Notes under the pieces: model-generated
The model's database searches: none
The model's input: the letters and a program-made list of their open reading frames with translations, nothing else
Told to the model about the DNA's origin: nothing
NCBI RefSeq assembly: GCF_030814955.1
Contig: NZ_JAUSWB010000011.1
Span: 1 to 64,000, forward strand
Source of the DNA: Planomicrobium stackebrandtii
Lineage (GTDB): Bacteria; Bacillota; Bacilli; Bacillales_A; Planococcaceae
Reading direction: 5' to 3'
DNA: 64,000 nt
Part shown: positions 51,489 through 59,794 of the stretch, one piece after another
Position numbering within the stretch: the stretch's first letter is position 1
Layout of the letters: every line of letters starts with the position of its first letter
Position numbers and translations under genes: made by a program

Positions 51489-52350
51489 TCAGGCGAATGA
51501 ATTAAGGGAAAGAATGTTGGCAAAGCAAAAAAAAAAACCTGATCGAAAAACCATCAGGAAGACGCGGGTTCTGGCCATTACCAGCGGCAAAGGCGGGGTG
51601 GGGAAATCCAACTTTGCGTTAAATTTTGCGTTGAGCCTGGTGGAACAAAACAAGAAAGTACTCATATTCGATGTTGACCTTGGTTTTGCGAATATCGATG
51701 TGCTGTTGGGCCGGACACCGCAGGAAACGATCGCAACGATGATCGAAAAAGATCTGGCCGCGCAGGATATTATCGAAGAAGGTCCCAATGGCCTGTTATT
51801 TATCTCAGGAGGCAACGGATTTAATGACCTGTTTCGGATGGACGACCTTAAATTGGAAAAGTTTTTTAAAGAACTGAGCACGCTGCAGGGAAAAGTAGAC
51901 TATATCATTCTGGATACGGGAGCAGGTCTATCTTACGAAAATCTCCGCTTTATCCTAGCTGCTGACGACGTCATCCTGGTGACGACCCCTGAACCAACTT
52001 CAATCACTGACGCTTACTCAGTCGTTAAGATGGTTCATGGCAAAGACCCGAACGTCCACATGAAGCTGGTGATCAATCAATCTACCAGCTTACGCGAAGG
52101 TCAGCAGACGGCAGATAACTTTAAACAGGTAGCGGAGCAGTTTCTCGGCAAAGAAATCGGCACGCTTGGTTTCATTCCAAGCGATGCACGCATACCAGAA
52201 GCGGTGAAAAAACAAACGCCGCTTTTGCTGGCATATCCGGACAGCCCGTCGGCGGCAGCTATCCGAAAAGTGGCCGGTGAATTTCTACAGCTGCCAGTCC
52301 CTTACAAATTAGGCCTCAAAGGATTCATTATGAAGATTCTGTTTAAATAA
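51481..52350 (+). CDS. flhG: Flagellar number regulator FlhG (MinD-like ATPase)
   Basis: 289 residues. Deviant Walker A TSGKGGVGKSNFALNFALSL, DVDLGFANIDVLLG, DTGAGLSYENLRF; C-terminal amphipathic tail LGLKGFIMKILFK for membrane binding. Partner of FlhF in setting flagellar pattern. The Asn in GKSN replaces the usual Thr. Confidence 0.95.
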   Translation: MLDQANELRERMLAKQKKKPDRKTIRKTRVLAITSGKGGVGKSNFALNFALSLVEQNKKVLIFDVDLGFANIDVLLGRTPQETIATMIEKDLAAQDIIEEGPNGLLFISGGNGFNDLFRMDDLKLEKFFKELSTLQGKVDYIILDTGAGLSYENLRFILAADDVILVTTPEPTSITDAYSVVKMVHGKDPNVHMKLVINQSTSLREGQQTADNFKQVAEQFLGKEIGTLGFIPSDARIPEAVKKQTPLLLAYPDSPSAAAIRKVAGEFLQLPVPYKLGLKGFIMKILFK

Positions 52351-52386
52351 GAGCGGCTTTTCCGCTTGGAAATGGTGGTGAAGATT

Positions 52387-53145
52387 ATGGTGAATCATAA
52401 GTTGTCCAAAGAAGAACTCACCTGCTGGAGCGATTGGCAACAACATCGGGATCCGGAAGCTGGCGAATACTTGGTTGAACAGTATCTTCCTTTGGTCGAT
52501 TACGTGATTCAACGGTTCATGATCAGTTTGCCTAAAACGGTGGAAAAAGACGATGTCCGCAGCTACGCTTATGAAGGCTTGCTTGATGCCCTAAGCAAAT
52601 TCAACATCGAACGGGATTTGAAGTTTGAAACATACGCTTCTTGGCGTATTAAAGGAGCTATCATTGACGGATTGCGCACCAGTGATTGGCTTCCCCGCTC
52701 AGTCCGGGATAAAGTCAAGAAAATTGAAAAAGCCTATCTTCTGCTGGAGCAGCAGAATAGCACCTCTGTTTCCGATGAAGATGTCAGTTCATACTTGGGC
52801 ATTACGAAAGCTGAGCTGAATAAAACAGTTTCTGAAGCAGCCTTATCGACAATGATATCGATGGACGATGAAAATTTCGAAGAACAAGGAAGGCTCGGAA
52901 ATTACCATGTCGATTCACCCGAGCGCCACCTGTCAGAGCAGATGACCAAAGAATCGCTGGTACGCGCCATTGAGCGATTGCCGGAAAAGGAAAAAATCAC
53001 AGTTTCCCTATGTTATTTCGAAGAAATGAAACTAACCGAAATCGCCGAAATCCTGAGTGTCAGTGTATCAAGAGTTTCGCAGCTTCACTCAAAAGCCATG
53101 CTGCGTTTGCATGCTTCAATATTATCGGTGCACGACAATTATTGA
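52387..53145 (+). CDS. sigD: RNA polymerase sigma factor SigD (FliA)
   Basis: 252 residues. Region 2 YAYEGLLDALSKFNIERDLK, FETYASWRIKGAIIDGLRTS; region 3 RSVRDKVKKIEKAYLLLEQQ; region 4 LPEKEKITVSLCYFEEMKLT, then EILSVSVSRVSQLHSKAML. It should read the three sigma-D promoters at 19557, 22681 and 27736 and be restrained by FlgM. ATG 52387 has GGTGGTGA upstream. It directly follows flhG; in B. subtilis five chemotaxis genes lie between. Confidence 0.95.
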   Translation: MVNHKLSKEELTCWSDWQQHRDPEAGEYLVEQYLPLVDYVIQRFMISLPKTVEKDDVRSYAYEGLLDALSKFNIERDLKFETYASWRIKGAIIDGLRTSDWLPRSVRDKVKKIEKAYLLLEQQNSTSVSDEDVSSYLGITKAELNKTVSEAALSTMISMDDENFEEQGRLGNYHVDSPERHLSEQMTKESLVRAIERLPEKEKITVSLCYFEEMKLTEIAEILSVSVSRVSQLHSKAMLRLHASILSVHDNY

Positions 53146-53181
53146 AATGAAAATAATAAACAGAGAGCCAGGGTGATAATC

Positions 53182-53613
53182 ATGGAATTGCTATTGGTGG
53201 CAATCAGTATTGTCCTGTTGCTAATGAATGTCCTGCTGATGCTAACAGTCAAAAAGCAGCGAATGGATGAAGGTCCAACTGGAGTCCACGAAAGTATGGC
53301 AGAATTCGTGGCGCAGCTTGAAAAAGAAAATGATGAACTTTATGATAAATTAATCGCCTATGTAAAAGAAAGTGAAATCCATCTAACGAAAAGAATCGAA
53401 AGTTTGGAAGGAAATTTTGCTCCTAGTTCTAAAGAAATAGAAATTCCAGAAGAGGCTTCTGTGGAGACAAAGAAAATAATTCAGCTCTCAAGGCAGGGGT
53501 TTTCTACCAAACAAATTGCCAAAGTGCTCCAAACCGATCATGGTAAAGTGGAGCTCGTAGTTAAGATGAACCACAAACAACAAGTGAATTTTAAAGAAGA
53601 CGGGGTGCTGTAA
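53182..53613 (+). CDS. SwrB-like membrane-anchored protein (DUF6115-type)
   Basis: 143 residues: a hydrophobic N-terminus (LLLVAISIVLLLMNVLLMLT), a charged coiled-coil segment (VAQLEKENDELYDKLIAYVK) and a helix-turn-helix-like end (IIQLSRQGFSTKQIAKVLQT). Layout and position behind sigD match SwrB of B. subtilis, which promotes basal body maturation. The name is by layout and synteny; overall similarity looks low. Confidence 0.65.
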   Translation: MELLLVAISIVLLLMNVLLMLTVKKQRMDEGPTGVHESMAEFVAQLEKENDELYDKLIAYVKESEIHLTKRIESLEGNFAPSSKEIEIPEEASVETKKIIQLSRQGFSTKQIAKVLQTDHGKVELVVKMNHKQQVNFKEDGVL

Positions 53614-54051
53614 TTGCGCATTGATAGTCAGAGCAATATCCAGAATGAACGGTTTTCAGTACAAGTTGCGGGAAACAAAACGAGTGAAATTTTTTCAAAC
53701 GCCATGAAAAAATCCCAATCTAAGCTGCAAAATGATTCTTTAAACCAATTAATGGGACGAGTGGACGAACAAGGACAGAAACTCTCCAATCAACGCACGC
53801 TTGAGAATGTATTAAATTATAAGCATGCGGTAAAGCAATTTGTTGGCGAATCTATCCGTTTTGGCTTGCTTTTATCTGACGAGCAAAGCCAGCATCCAGC
53901 CGGGGGAATGAAATCCCAGCAAATCATTAAAGTGATTGATAAAAAAATGATTGAAATTCAAGATGAAGTATTGAATAATGAAGAAGAAGGAATTGGTACT
54001 TTGGATCTAGTCGGAGAAATAAAGGGATTGCTTATCAATTTATATATGTAA
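53614..54051 (+). CDS. yaaR: YaaR family protein (DUF327)
   Basis: 145 residues, helical. LMGRVDEQGQKLSNQRTLEN, YKHAVKQFVGESIRFGL and the terminal GTLDLVGEIKGLLINLYM are the YaaR/DUF327 signature. Function unknown; in several Firmicutes it lies among flagellar genes. TTG start next to the preceding stop. Confidence 0.82.
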   Translation: MRIDSQSNIQNERFSVQVAGNKTSEIFSNAMKKSQSKLQNDSLNQLMGRVDEQGQKLSNQRTLENVLNYKHAVKQFVGESIRFGLLLSDEQSQHPAGGMKSQQIIKVIDKKMIEIQDEVLNNEEEGIGTLDLVGEIKGLLINLYM

Positions 54052-54071
54052 AGAAGGATGGAGAGGGTGAA

Positions 54072-54422
54072 ATGTCAGAAAATCGTCGTGAGTTTTTTAG
54101 GGTTTTTTTCAATCAAGCTTTGAATGGAAAGATTTCAATTTATGGAGGCAATTTTTTCCCGGTCGACATTTATGATGTCAGCGCCGGAGGGCTAGTGTTT
54201 TCTTCTGCACTTGATATCCCTTTGGGGGAAAGCGTGCGTTGCAGCTTTGAAATATTAGACAGCGCTTTCTTACTAGAGGGGTCTATTGTCCGGAAAGCAA
54301 CAGGGGTAGATATAGTGGAATGCGGAGTTGAATTTACTGTAGATCAAGGAACATCTTCAGAGTTATTCAAGCAACTGAACCACTACCAAATCCGCCAACG
54401 AAAAAGTTTTTTATTTGAATAG
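54072..54422 (+). CDS. PilZ domain protein, probable c-di-GMP receptor
   Basis: 116 residues, a single PilZ domain. Both ligand motifs are intact: RxxxR (R6-EFF-R10) and D/NxSxxG (D35-V-S37-A-G-G). PilZ proteins bind c-di-GMP; YpfA/DgrA of B. subtilis inhibits motility through the stator. It is the last gene of the operon whose leader carries a c-di-GMP riboswitch. Good GGAGAGGGTG site. Confidence 0.88.
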   Translation: MSENRREFFRVFFNQALNGKISIYGGNFFPVDIYDVSAGGLVFSSALDIPLGESVRCSFEILDSAFLLEGSIVRKATGVDIVECGVEFTVDQGTSSELFKQLNHYQIRQRKSFLFE

Positions 54423-54436
54423 ATTCATGACTTCAT

Positions 54437-54470
54437 GAAAAGAGCAGACTCCCGGGTCCGCTCTTTTTTT
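54437..54470 (+). terminator. Terminator of the flgB-pilZ operon
   Basis: AAAAGAGC-AGACTCCCGGGTCC-GCTCTTTTTTT, directly after pilZ. No comparable hairpin with T-run was seen inside the ~21 kb operon. Confidence 0.88.
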
Positions 54471-54536
54471 GTTCAGGAGGAATTTCTGGAAGGAAAAGAG
54501 AAGTAATAGCCATACGAAAAAAGGGAAGGTGGAAAA

Positions 54537-55310
54537 ATGGAAGCACCGGAAGAAATGCTTTCCGTATGGCGGCAGTTTGATGATTTTCCGATGGAGACCT
54601 TAACGAAAGCTTGGTACTATCAACGGTCAGGTGAACAAAAGCAGCGCAGTGTGGAGCTGATGAAACAACACCACGATCAATATGGCATCACCGGCAATTG
54701 TTTTGATTTGGCGATTTGGCTGCTGGCAGCGTTTGATGGAGCCGGCATCAAAGCTTACCCGGTAGGCAGCGGACTCGGAACAGAACAAGCTCATGCAGCG
54801 ATTATAGCCGAAGACCGGGATGGCCGCAGATTTCTATGTGATTTGGGCGACCAGTGGATTCAGCCAATCCTGCTGGATGCAGACCGGCCAGAGTTCCAAG
54901 GCGGCAGGCTGTCAGGGTTTTTCCCTGGAGCGGAAGTTCAAGTAAAGCAAACGGATAAAGGGGTAGAAGTCATTTATTATCGGCCTAACGGCAAACAGTC
55001 CAATCAGATCTATGAAATGGAACCTGTTGAACGGGCAGATTTCCTAGAGGCCGCTGAATATTCCCAGCACCATATCCATCCGGAACCGCTGGTGGAAGTT
55101 CGGCTGTGGGAAAGTAGCGAAACCGTCCACTGGGAATTCGATAATTGGAAAAGTTTTATGAGTACGAGCACAGGGCTCTATCGCGACAGCGCGATTGAAA
55201 CGCTGGAGGAATGGATAGAACGAATACATGATAAAACGCATTACGACAAAGAGTTTTTGAAAGAATCACTGGGATTTTACCAGCGGTTGAATCTGGGAAG
55301 CAGCGAATGA
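54537..55310 (+). CDS. Papain-fold (arylamine N-acetyltransferase/transglutaminase-like) protein
   Basis: 257 residues. A possible Cys-His-Asp triad is visible: C55 (TGNCFDLAIWLLAAF), H86 (EQAHAAIIAED) and D102 (FLCDLGDQW), spaced as in N-acetyltransferase/transglutaminase folds. The rest is not family-specific. Substrate and role unknown. AAGGGAAGGTGG precedes ATG. It begins a run of small genes, not obviously linked to motility. Confidence 0.6.
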   Translation: MEAPEEMLSVWRQFDDFPMETLTKAWYYQRSGEQKQRSVELMKQHHDQYGITGNCFDLAIWLLAAFDGAGIKAYPVGSGLGTEQAHAAIIAEDRDGRRFLCDLGDQWIQPILLDADRPEFQGGRLSGFFPGAEVQVKQTDKGVEVIYYRPNGKQSNQIYEMEPVERADFLEAAEYSQHHIHPEPLVEVRLWESSETVHWEFDNWKSFMSTSTGLYRDSAIETLEEWIERIHDKTHYDKEFLKESLGFYQRLNLGSSE

Positions 55311-55328
55311 TGGAATAGGAGAATTGGG

Positions 55329-56000
55329 ATGATCAAAGCCGTTATTTTTGATTTGGATGGGACCTTATTAGATCGGGACAGCTCCTTGGCTGCATTTATA
55401 GAGGATCAGTACAATAGGTTAGCTGAACACGTGCAGCATATACCGAAAGATCTTTTCATCGACCGGTTTATCGAGTTGGATGCCAAAGGCTATGTCTGGA
55501 AAGACCGGGTTTATCAACAGTTAACCAAAGAGTTGGACATTAGAGGGATAGACTGGCAAACTTTGCTGGCTGACTACGTATCCAACTTTAAGTATCATTG
55601 TGTACCGTTTTCGGATATAGGTAGCATGCTCGAGAACCTGTCCCAGCAAACTCTCCGCTTAGGGATGATCACTAACGGCAGAGGGCAATTTCAGCTGGAT
55701 AATATTCAGGCTTTGGGAATCGAAGGCTATTTTGAAGAAATTCTTATTTCTGAATGGGAAGGATTGGCTAAACCGGATGCTGCTATTTTTCTAAAAGCAC
55801 TGGCAAGCTTGGGCGTGTCACCGGGCGAGGCAGTTTATGTCGGAGATCATCCGAAGAATGATATTGAGGCTGCAAAAGCAGTTGGCATGAAAGCCATCTG
55901 GAAAAAAGATTATCACTGGAGCTGCCTGGAGGCTGATGGAGAAATTGACGGCTTACACGAAGTCACTGGGTGGATAGAGCGCTTAAACGCAGAGCCGTAA
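55329..56000 (+). CDS. HAD-superfamily hydrolase (YjjG/PGP-like)
   Basis: 223 residues. HAD motif I FDLDGTLLDRD (D8, D10), motif II LGMITNGRGQFQ, motif III Lys in LAKPDAAIF, motif IV VYVGDHPKNDIEAAK. Helical cap between motifs I and II. A small-molecule phosphatase; the substrate is not predictable. 18 bases after the previous gene with GGAGAATTGGG. Confidence 0.88.
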   Translation: MIKAVIFDLDGTLLDRDSSLAAFIEDQYNRLAEHVQHIPKDLFIDRFIELDAKGYVWKDRVYQQLTKELDIRGIDWQTLLADYVSNFKYHCVPFSDIGSMLENLSQQTLRLGMITNGRGQFQLDNIQALGIEGYFEEILISEWEGLAKPDAAIFLKALASLGVSPGEAVYVGDHPKNDIEAAKAVGMKAIWKKDYHWSCLEADGEIDGLHEVTGWIERLNAEP

Positions 56001-56034
56001 TGCGCTAAAGGGAGAAAAGGGCAGGTGAAGGAGC

Positions 56035-56499
56035 ATGGAACTTAAAACGCAATTGCAGTTTGAACTTACCGAATTTCTGGGCGAACGAGAAACGGATCGC
56101 ATGCCGGCTATCGGAAACTATGATTATTGGCTCCTGCTGATGGAATATTTCCTGGCTAAATCTGATCTTTTTGAAATTCATTGCTTTGATGAAGAAACGG
56201 AAACAATTGAAGATCTCACATCCCACTTGCCTGGGTTATTCGATACCAGCGAAAAGCAGGGCATGACGATTTTTTCCGGTCTTCTGACGCTGGATATCGC
56301 TGAATTCCTGATGACCCAACACGTCAGCAGAAAGAAAAAGCTCAAGTGGTTTTCAGTTTTCCTGAGCAAAGGAGAGCAGCACATTTTCTCCTCGGAGCAT
56401 TGGGGCACTGAATTTTTCGTTCCGGACATTACGGAAGAAGACCTGCTGTTTATCAAGCACGTGGCGCCAGATGATGCCCGCTTTAATCAATATACGTAG
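56035..56499 (+). CDS. Hypothetical protein
   Basis: 154 residues with good AAGGAG spacing and codon use like its neighbours. Mostly acidic and helical; the centre reads FSGLLTLDIAEFLMTQHVSR. I do not recognise the family and see no signal peptide, membrane helix or catalytic motif. Position behind a HAD phosphatase may mean cotranscription. Confidence 0.7.
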   Translation: MELKTQLQFELTEFLGERETDRMPAIGNYDYWLLLMEYFLAKSDLFEIHCFDEETETIEDLTSHLPGLFDTSEKQGMTIFSGLLTLDIAEFLMTQHVSRKKKLKWFSVFLSKGEQHIFSSEHWGTEFFVPDITEEDLLFIKHVAPDDARFNQYT

Positions 56500-56585
56500 T
56501 TGAAAGAAACTTTATTGGGATGAACAGAAGCCAGCAGGAGGATCGGCTGGTTTTTTGCTAGGCTAAAAGAAAAAGGGGCATGAAA

Positions 56586-57221
56586 ATGGAGACTGAGAAA
56601 CTTTGCATTTACGATGAACAGGGAACGCCTAAGGGCATCGCTGACCGCCAAACTGTCCATGAAAAAGGCTATTGGCATGAAACTTTCCATTGCTGGGTTG
56701 CGGGACGGCAGGGCAGCAGAAATGTTGTCTATCTGCAGCTGCGGAGTGATGGAAAGAAAGATTTTCCGGGGCTGTTCGATATCACGGCAGCGGGCCATTT
56801 ATTAGCGGACGAAACAGTCGAAGATGGGATCCGGGAAGTTCAAGAAGAGCTCGGAATTGGAGTGGCATTTGAAGAACTGACTCCGATGGGGATCATTAAG
56901 GATCAAATAGCGTTGTCCGGTTTTATCGATAATGAGCGCTGCCACTGTTTTTTATATAAGGATTTGGAGAACATTGACCTTAGGTTTGAGTTGCAGCTGG
57001 AAGAAGTGTCCGGCATGGCAAAGGTTGACTTTGAGGCACTAGCGGCATTATTTACGGGAACAAAAGAAAAAGTGAACGTTGAAGGCTTTGAGATAACTCT
57101 GGACGGCAGAAAGAAGTTTTTTGAAAGGGCAATTGGTTTAAAAGACTTGGTGCCGCACAGTGCCGGTTATTTAGAAAAAGTTGTAGAGTCGATTGGGCAG
57201 GAGTTAAGAGAGTTAGCATGA
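56586..57221 (+). CDS. Nudix hydrolase
   Basis: 211 residues. Nudix box AAGHLLADETVEDGIREVQEELGI is present with the REVQEELGI helix intact but one residue shorter before RE than the textbook pattern. The N-terminus (IYDEQGTPKGIADRQTVHEK, YWHETFHCWV) resembles isopentenyl-diphosphate isomerase-like Nudix proteins (YfcD type). Likely hydrolyses a nucleoside diphosphate derivative; substrate unknown. ATG 56586 is better placed to AAGGGG than ATG 56580. Confidence 0.83.
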   Translation: METEKLCIYDEQGTPKGIADRQTVHEKGYWHETFHCWVAGRQGSRNVVYLQLRSDGKKDFPGLFDITAAGHLLADETVEDGIREVQEELGIGVAFEELTPMGIIKDQIALSGFIDNERCHCFLYKDLENIDLRFELQLEEVSGMAKVDFEALAALFTGTKEKVNVEGFEITLDGRKKFFERAIGLKDLVPHSAGYLEKVVESIGQELRELA

Positions 57222-57229
57222 TTCTGCGT

Positions 57230-57269
57230 AAAAACGGCATTGCCCGGAGAAGGGGCATCGCCGTTTTTT
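57230..57269 (+). terminator. Intrinsic terminator after the Nudix gene
   Basis: AAAACGGCATTGCCC-GGAGAA-GGGGCATCGCCGTTTTTT hairpin; also near the 3' end of the converging DUF3899 gene, with A-tract on the left. Confidence 0.9.
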
Positions 57270-57285
57270 GTCGGTTTTAATTTTT

Positions 57286-57657
57286 CTAATTCAAATAATA
57301 CAAGATAGAGGAAATCAGCAAACTGCCAATGCAAAAAAACAATCCAACCTGAAGAAACGATTTTCTGTTTGGGAATTCTTTTCGATAATCTACCGAATCA
57401 GAAGTGCGTTTTTCACTTTCCCGAATCAAACCATCTTTTTTATTTATTTTTGCAAAAAAGTTTTGAGTGCTTTTGATAAAAGCTGTGAAAAACTGGCCTT
57501 CGATCAATACCATGGCAAAATAGGCCATAATCAGCAAAAGCCCAATCAAAAATACAGCATCAAACCATGTTGCGAAGGACCACTCCTTGTATAGGAAGAA
57601 AGGCAAAATAAACGAGCTGCCTAATGAAATCGACAATAAAGTATTTCTGAAATTCAT
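57286..57657 (-). CDS. DUF3899-like small membrane protein
   Basis: 123 residues with three hydrophobic segments: ISLGSSFILPFFLY, FDAVFLIGLLLIMAYFAMVL and VGLFFCIGSLLISSILYYL. The charged loop between helices 2 and 3 is basic. It resembles DUF3899 proteins of Bacillales; function unknown. Start at 57657 with AAAGGAT upstream on the minus strand; a longer frame begins at 57696. Confidence 0.6.
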   Translation of the reverse strand: MNFRNTLLSISLGSSFILPFFLYKEWSFATWFDAVFLIGLLLIMAYFAMVLIEGQFFTAFIKSTQNFFAKINKKDGLIRESEKRTSDSVDYRKEFPNRKSFLQVGLFFCIGSLLISSILYYLN

Positions 57658-57729
57658 GAAAATCGATCCTTTCCATATGTATTTCAAGGTTACCATGAAA
57701 TATATATGTTTGAAAATTTAAACATCTTG

Positions 57730-57758
57730 TTGCCAATTTTTACAATAAGAATTATGAT
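57730..57758 (+). promoter_or_regulatory. Predicted sigma-A promoter of oppA
   Basis: TTGCCA (57730-57735), 17 bases, TATGAT (57753-57758), just before the GGGGGTAGG ribosome site region of oppA. Confidence 0.7.
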
Positions 57759-57793
57759 AAGAGAGAATAATCAAAAAAATTGGGGGTAGGAAA

Positions 57794-59437
57794 ATGGGGA
57801 GAAAGAGAAGTACGCAGATTTTAATGATTATGATCGCATTTATTTTATTTTTATCAGGATGTAACTTTAATTCTACGGAAAGCTCGAGCGAAGAAACCAC
57901 CGAGACAGAAGGGGAAGCTGGACAAGTATTAAACATTTCAGCCACAGCTGATATCCCTACTTTAGACTCGACAAAAGCTCATGACGGCATTGCCTTTACG
58001 GTATTGAACAACGTCAACGAAGGGCTTTACCGCCAAGATGAAAACAATGAGCCAATTGAAGCTTTAGTAACAGAGCATACAGAAAGTGAAGACCAGATTG
58101 TCCACACGTTTACATTGCGCGATTCCAACTGGAGTAATGGAGATCCGGTTACGGCACAGGATTTTGAGTATGCCTGGAAGCGCGTCATGAAAGATGTGAG
58201 CCCATATAATTTCATGTTTGTTACAGCGGGCATCAAAAACGCTGAAGCGATCATGAACGAAGAAATGGATGCAGAAGACCTGGGTGTTAAAGCAATCGAT
58301 GAAAAAACACTGGAAGTTACGCTGGAAGCAGCAAACCCATTGTTCCAGTCATTGCTGACATTCCCGACTTTCCTTCCTCAAAACCAGAAGTTTGTTGAAG
58401 AGCAAGGCGACCAGTATGCGCTGGAAGCAGAGAACATCCTATTCAACGGACCATTCACATTGGTTGACTGGACGCACGAACAAGGATGGAAATACGAGAA
58501 GAACGAAGATTACTGGGATGCGGAATCTGTTCAACTGGATGCGATCAATGCCTATGTAGTCAAAGATCCGGCAGCGGGCATCAATTTGTATGAAACAAAC
58601 AAAGTGGACCGTATTGTTTTAAGTTCAGAGGCTGTTGACCAGAATAAAGACGATGAAAACTTTGAAACAATTTTAGAGCCGGAAATTATTTTCCTTCGCT
58701 TTAACCATAACCATCCGGTATTGGGCAATAAAAATATTCGTCAGGCAGTCAACATGGCAATCGACAAAGAAAGTTTAACGGATGTTATTTTGAAGAACGG
58801 TTCTACAGCATTAAACGGTGTGGTTCCGAAAGGATTCTTCAACTCGCCATCAGGTGAAGATTTCCGTGACTTGAACGGAGACTTTAACACAGGCACAGTG
58901 GAAGAAGCACAGGCGCTTTGGGAAACAGGCTTGGAAGAAACCGGAGCAACAGAAGTAACAGTCTCCATTAACATCGCAGATTCTGAAGACCATAAAAAAG
59001 TGGCCGAGTATATTCAGGCGCAATTGGAAGACAACCTTCCAGGATTCAAATTGGATATTAAAGCAGTTCCTTTCGCTCAGCGTCTGGAAATTGAAAAAGC
59101 GATCGATTACGATTTGTCTCTATCTTCATGGGGACCGGATTACAGCGATCCGATGACTTATTTGGATATGTGGCTGGAAGGCGGATCAGCTAACCGCATG
59201 GATTACTCGAATGCCGAATTGGAAGAATTGGTAGCATCAGCTCGAACTGAAACAGATCTTGAAGCTCGCTATCAAATGCTGCTGGACATTGAGAAAATCC
59301 TGCTGGAAGAAGATGCAGCCATCGTACCGCTTTACCAGGAGGGCGCAGCAGTCTTAATGAGAAGCAAAATTAAAGATCTATTGGTGCACCCAACAGGAGC
59401 TTCATTCTCCTATAAATGGGTGACAATCGAAGAATAG
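57794..59437 (+). CDS. oppA: Oligopeptide ABC transporter substrate-binding lipoprotein OppA
   Basis: 547 residues. Signal peptide ending in the lipobox LSGC with C23 as lipid anchor, an acidic/serine-threonine linker, then the SBP_bac_5 domain: NISATADIPTLDSTKAHDGI, WSNGDPVTAQDFEYAWKRVM, IRQAVNMAIDKESL. Binds extracellular oligopeptides for uptake through OppBCD(F). It has its own terminator, so it can be made in excess over the permease. Confidence 0.93.
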   Translation: MGRKRSTQILMIMIAFILFLSGCNFNSTESSSEETTETEGEAGQVLNISATADIPTLDSTKAHDGIAFTVLNNVNEGLYRQDENNEPIEALVTEHTESEDQIVHTFTLRDSNWSNGDPVTAQDFEYAWKRVMKDVSPYNFMFVTAGIKNAEAIMNEEMDAEDLGVKAIDEKTLEVTLEAANPLFQSLLTFPTFLPQNQKFVEEQGDQYALEAENILFNGPFTLVDWTHEQGWKYEKNEDYWDAESVQLDAINAYVVKDPAAGINLYETNKVDRIVLSSEAVDQNKDDENFETILEPEIIFLRFNHNHPVLGNKNIRQAVNMAIDKESLTDVILKNGSTALNGVVPKGFFNSPSGEDFRDLNGDFNTGTVEEAQALWETGLEETGATEVTVSINIADSEDHKKVAEYIQAQLEDNLPGFKLDIKAVPFAQRLEIEKAIDYDLSLSSWGPDYSDPMTYLDMWLEGGSANRMDYSNAELEELVASARTETDLEARYQMLLDIEKILLEEDAAIVPLYQEGAAVLMRSKIKDLLVHPTGASFSYKWVTIEE

Positions 59438-59459
59438 AAGACAGGTTTACAGCTTATAG

Positions 59460-59500
59460 ATACGAGGGTGTAGCCGGTTCCCGGATGCCCTCGTATTTTT
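59460..59500 (+). terminator. Intrinsic terminator between oppA and oppB
   Basis: ATACGAGGG...CCCTCGTAT outer stem with an inner CCGG/CCGG pairing, followed by TTTT. Partial read-through into oppB would explain the usual excess of binding protein. Confidence 0.85.
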
Positions 59501-59529
59501 GATAGCTTGCGCTTTTCTTATTGGCCAGA

Positions 59530-59770
59530 CTCCAGCGCCCAGCTCTTCGGGTCATAAGCCAACCCGTTGTCCAGTTGCAGTGCCTAGCTCTTCGGGATGT
59601 AAGCCAATCTGGCTGTGCGGCTGAAAACACGCCGCTTCGCCAGATCGTCTTACACCTGTCAGAGCTGAACAGGCACTTTCACTTTTCGTGTTGTGCGGCT
59701 GAAAATACGCCACTTCGCTGGTCTGTCTTATGCCCGTCAGAGCTACACGGGCGCTTGCGCTTTTCTCATC
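59530..59770. repeat. Intergenic repeat cluster between oppA and oppB
   Basis: Two nested direct repeats. AGCTCTTCGGG-TCATAAGCCAA near 59540 recurs as AGCTCTTCGGGATGTAAGCCAA near 59586. A 78-base unit starting GTGCGGCTGAAAA at 59615 recurs at 59693, with CACGCCGCTTCG/TACGCCACTTCG, GTCTTA, CTGTCAGAGCT and an AGGCnCTTnC tail. The 127-codon frame across it is not a protein. It resembles repeats dispersed between genes in Planococcaceae. Confidence 0.75.
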
Positions 59771-59794
59771 ACCCTACAGAACTGAGGTGTTCGC

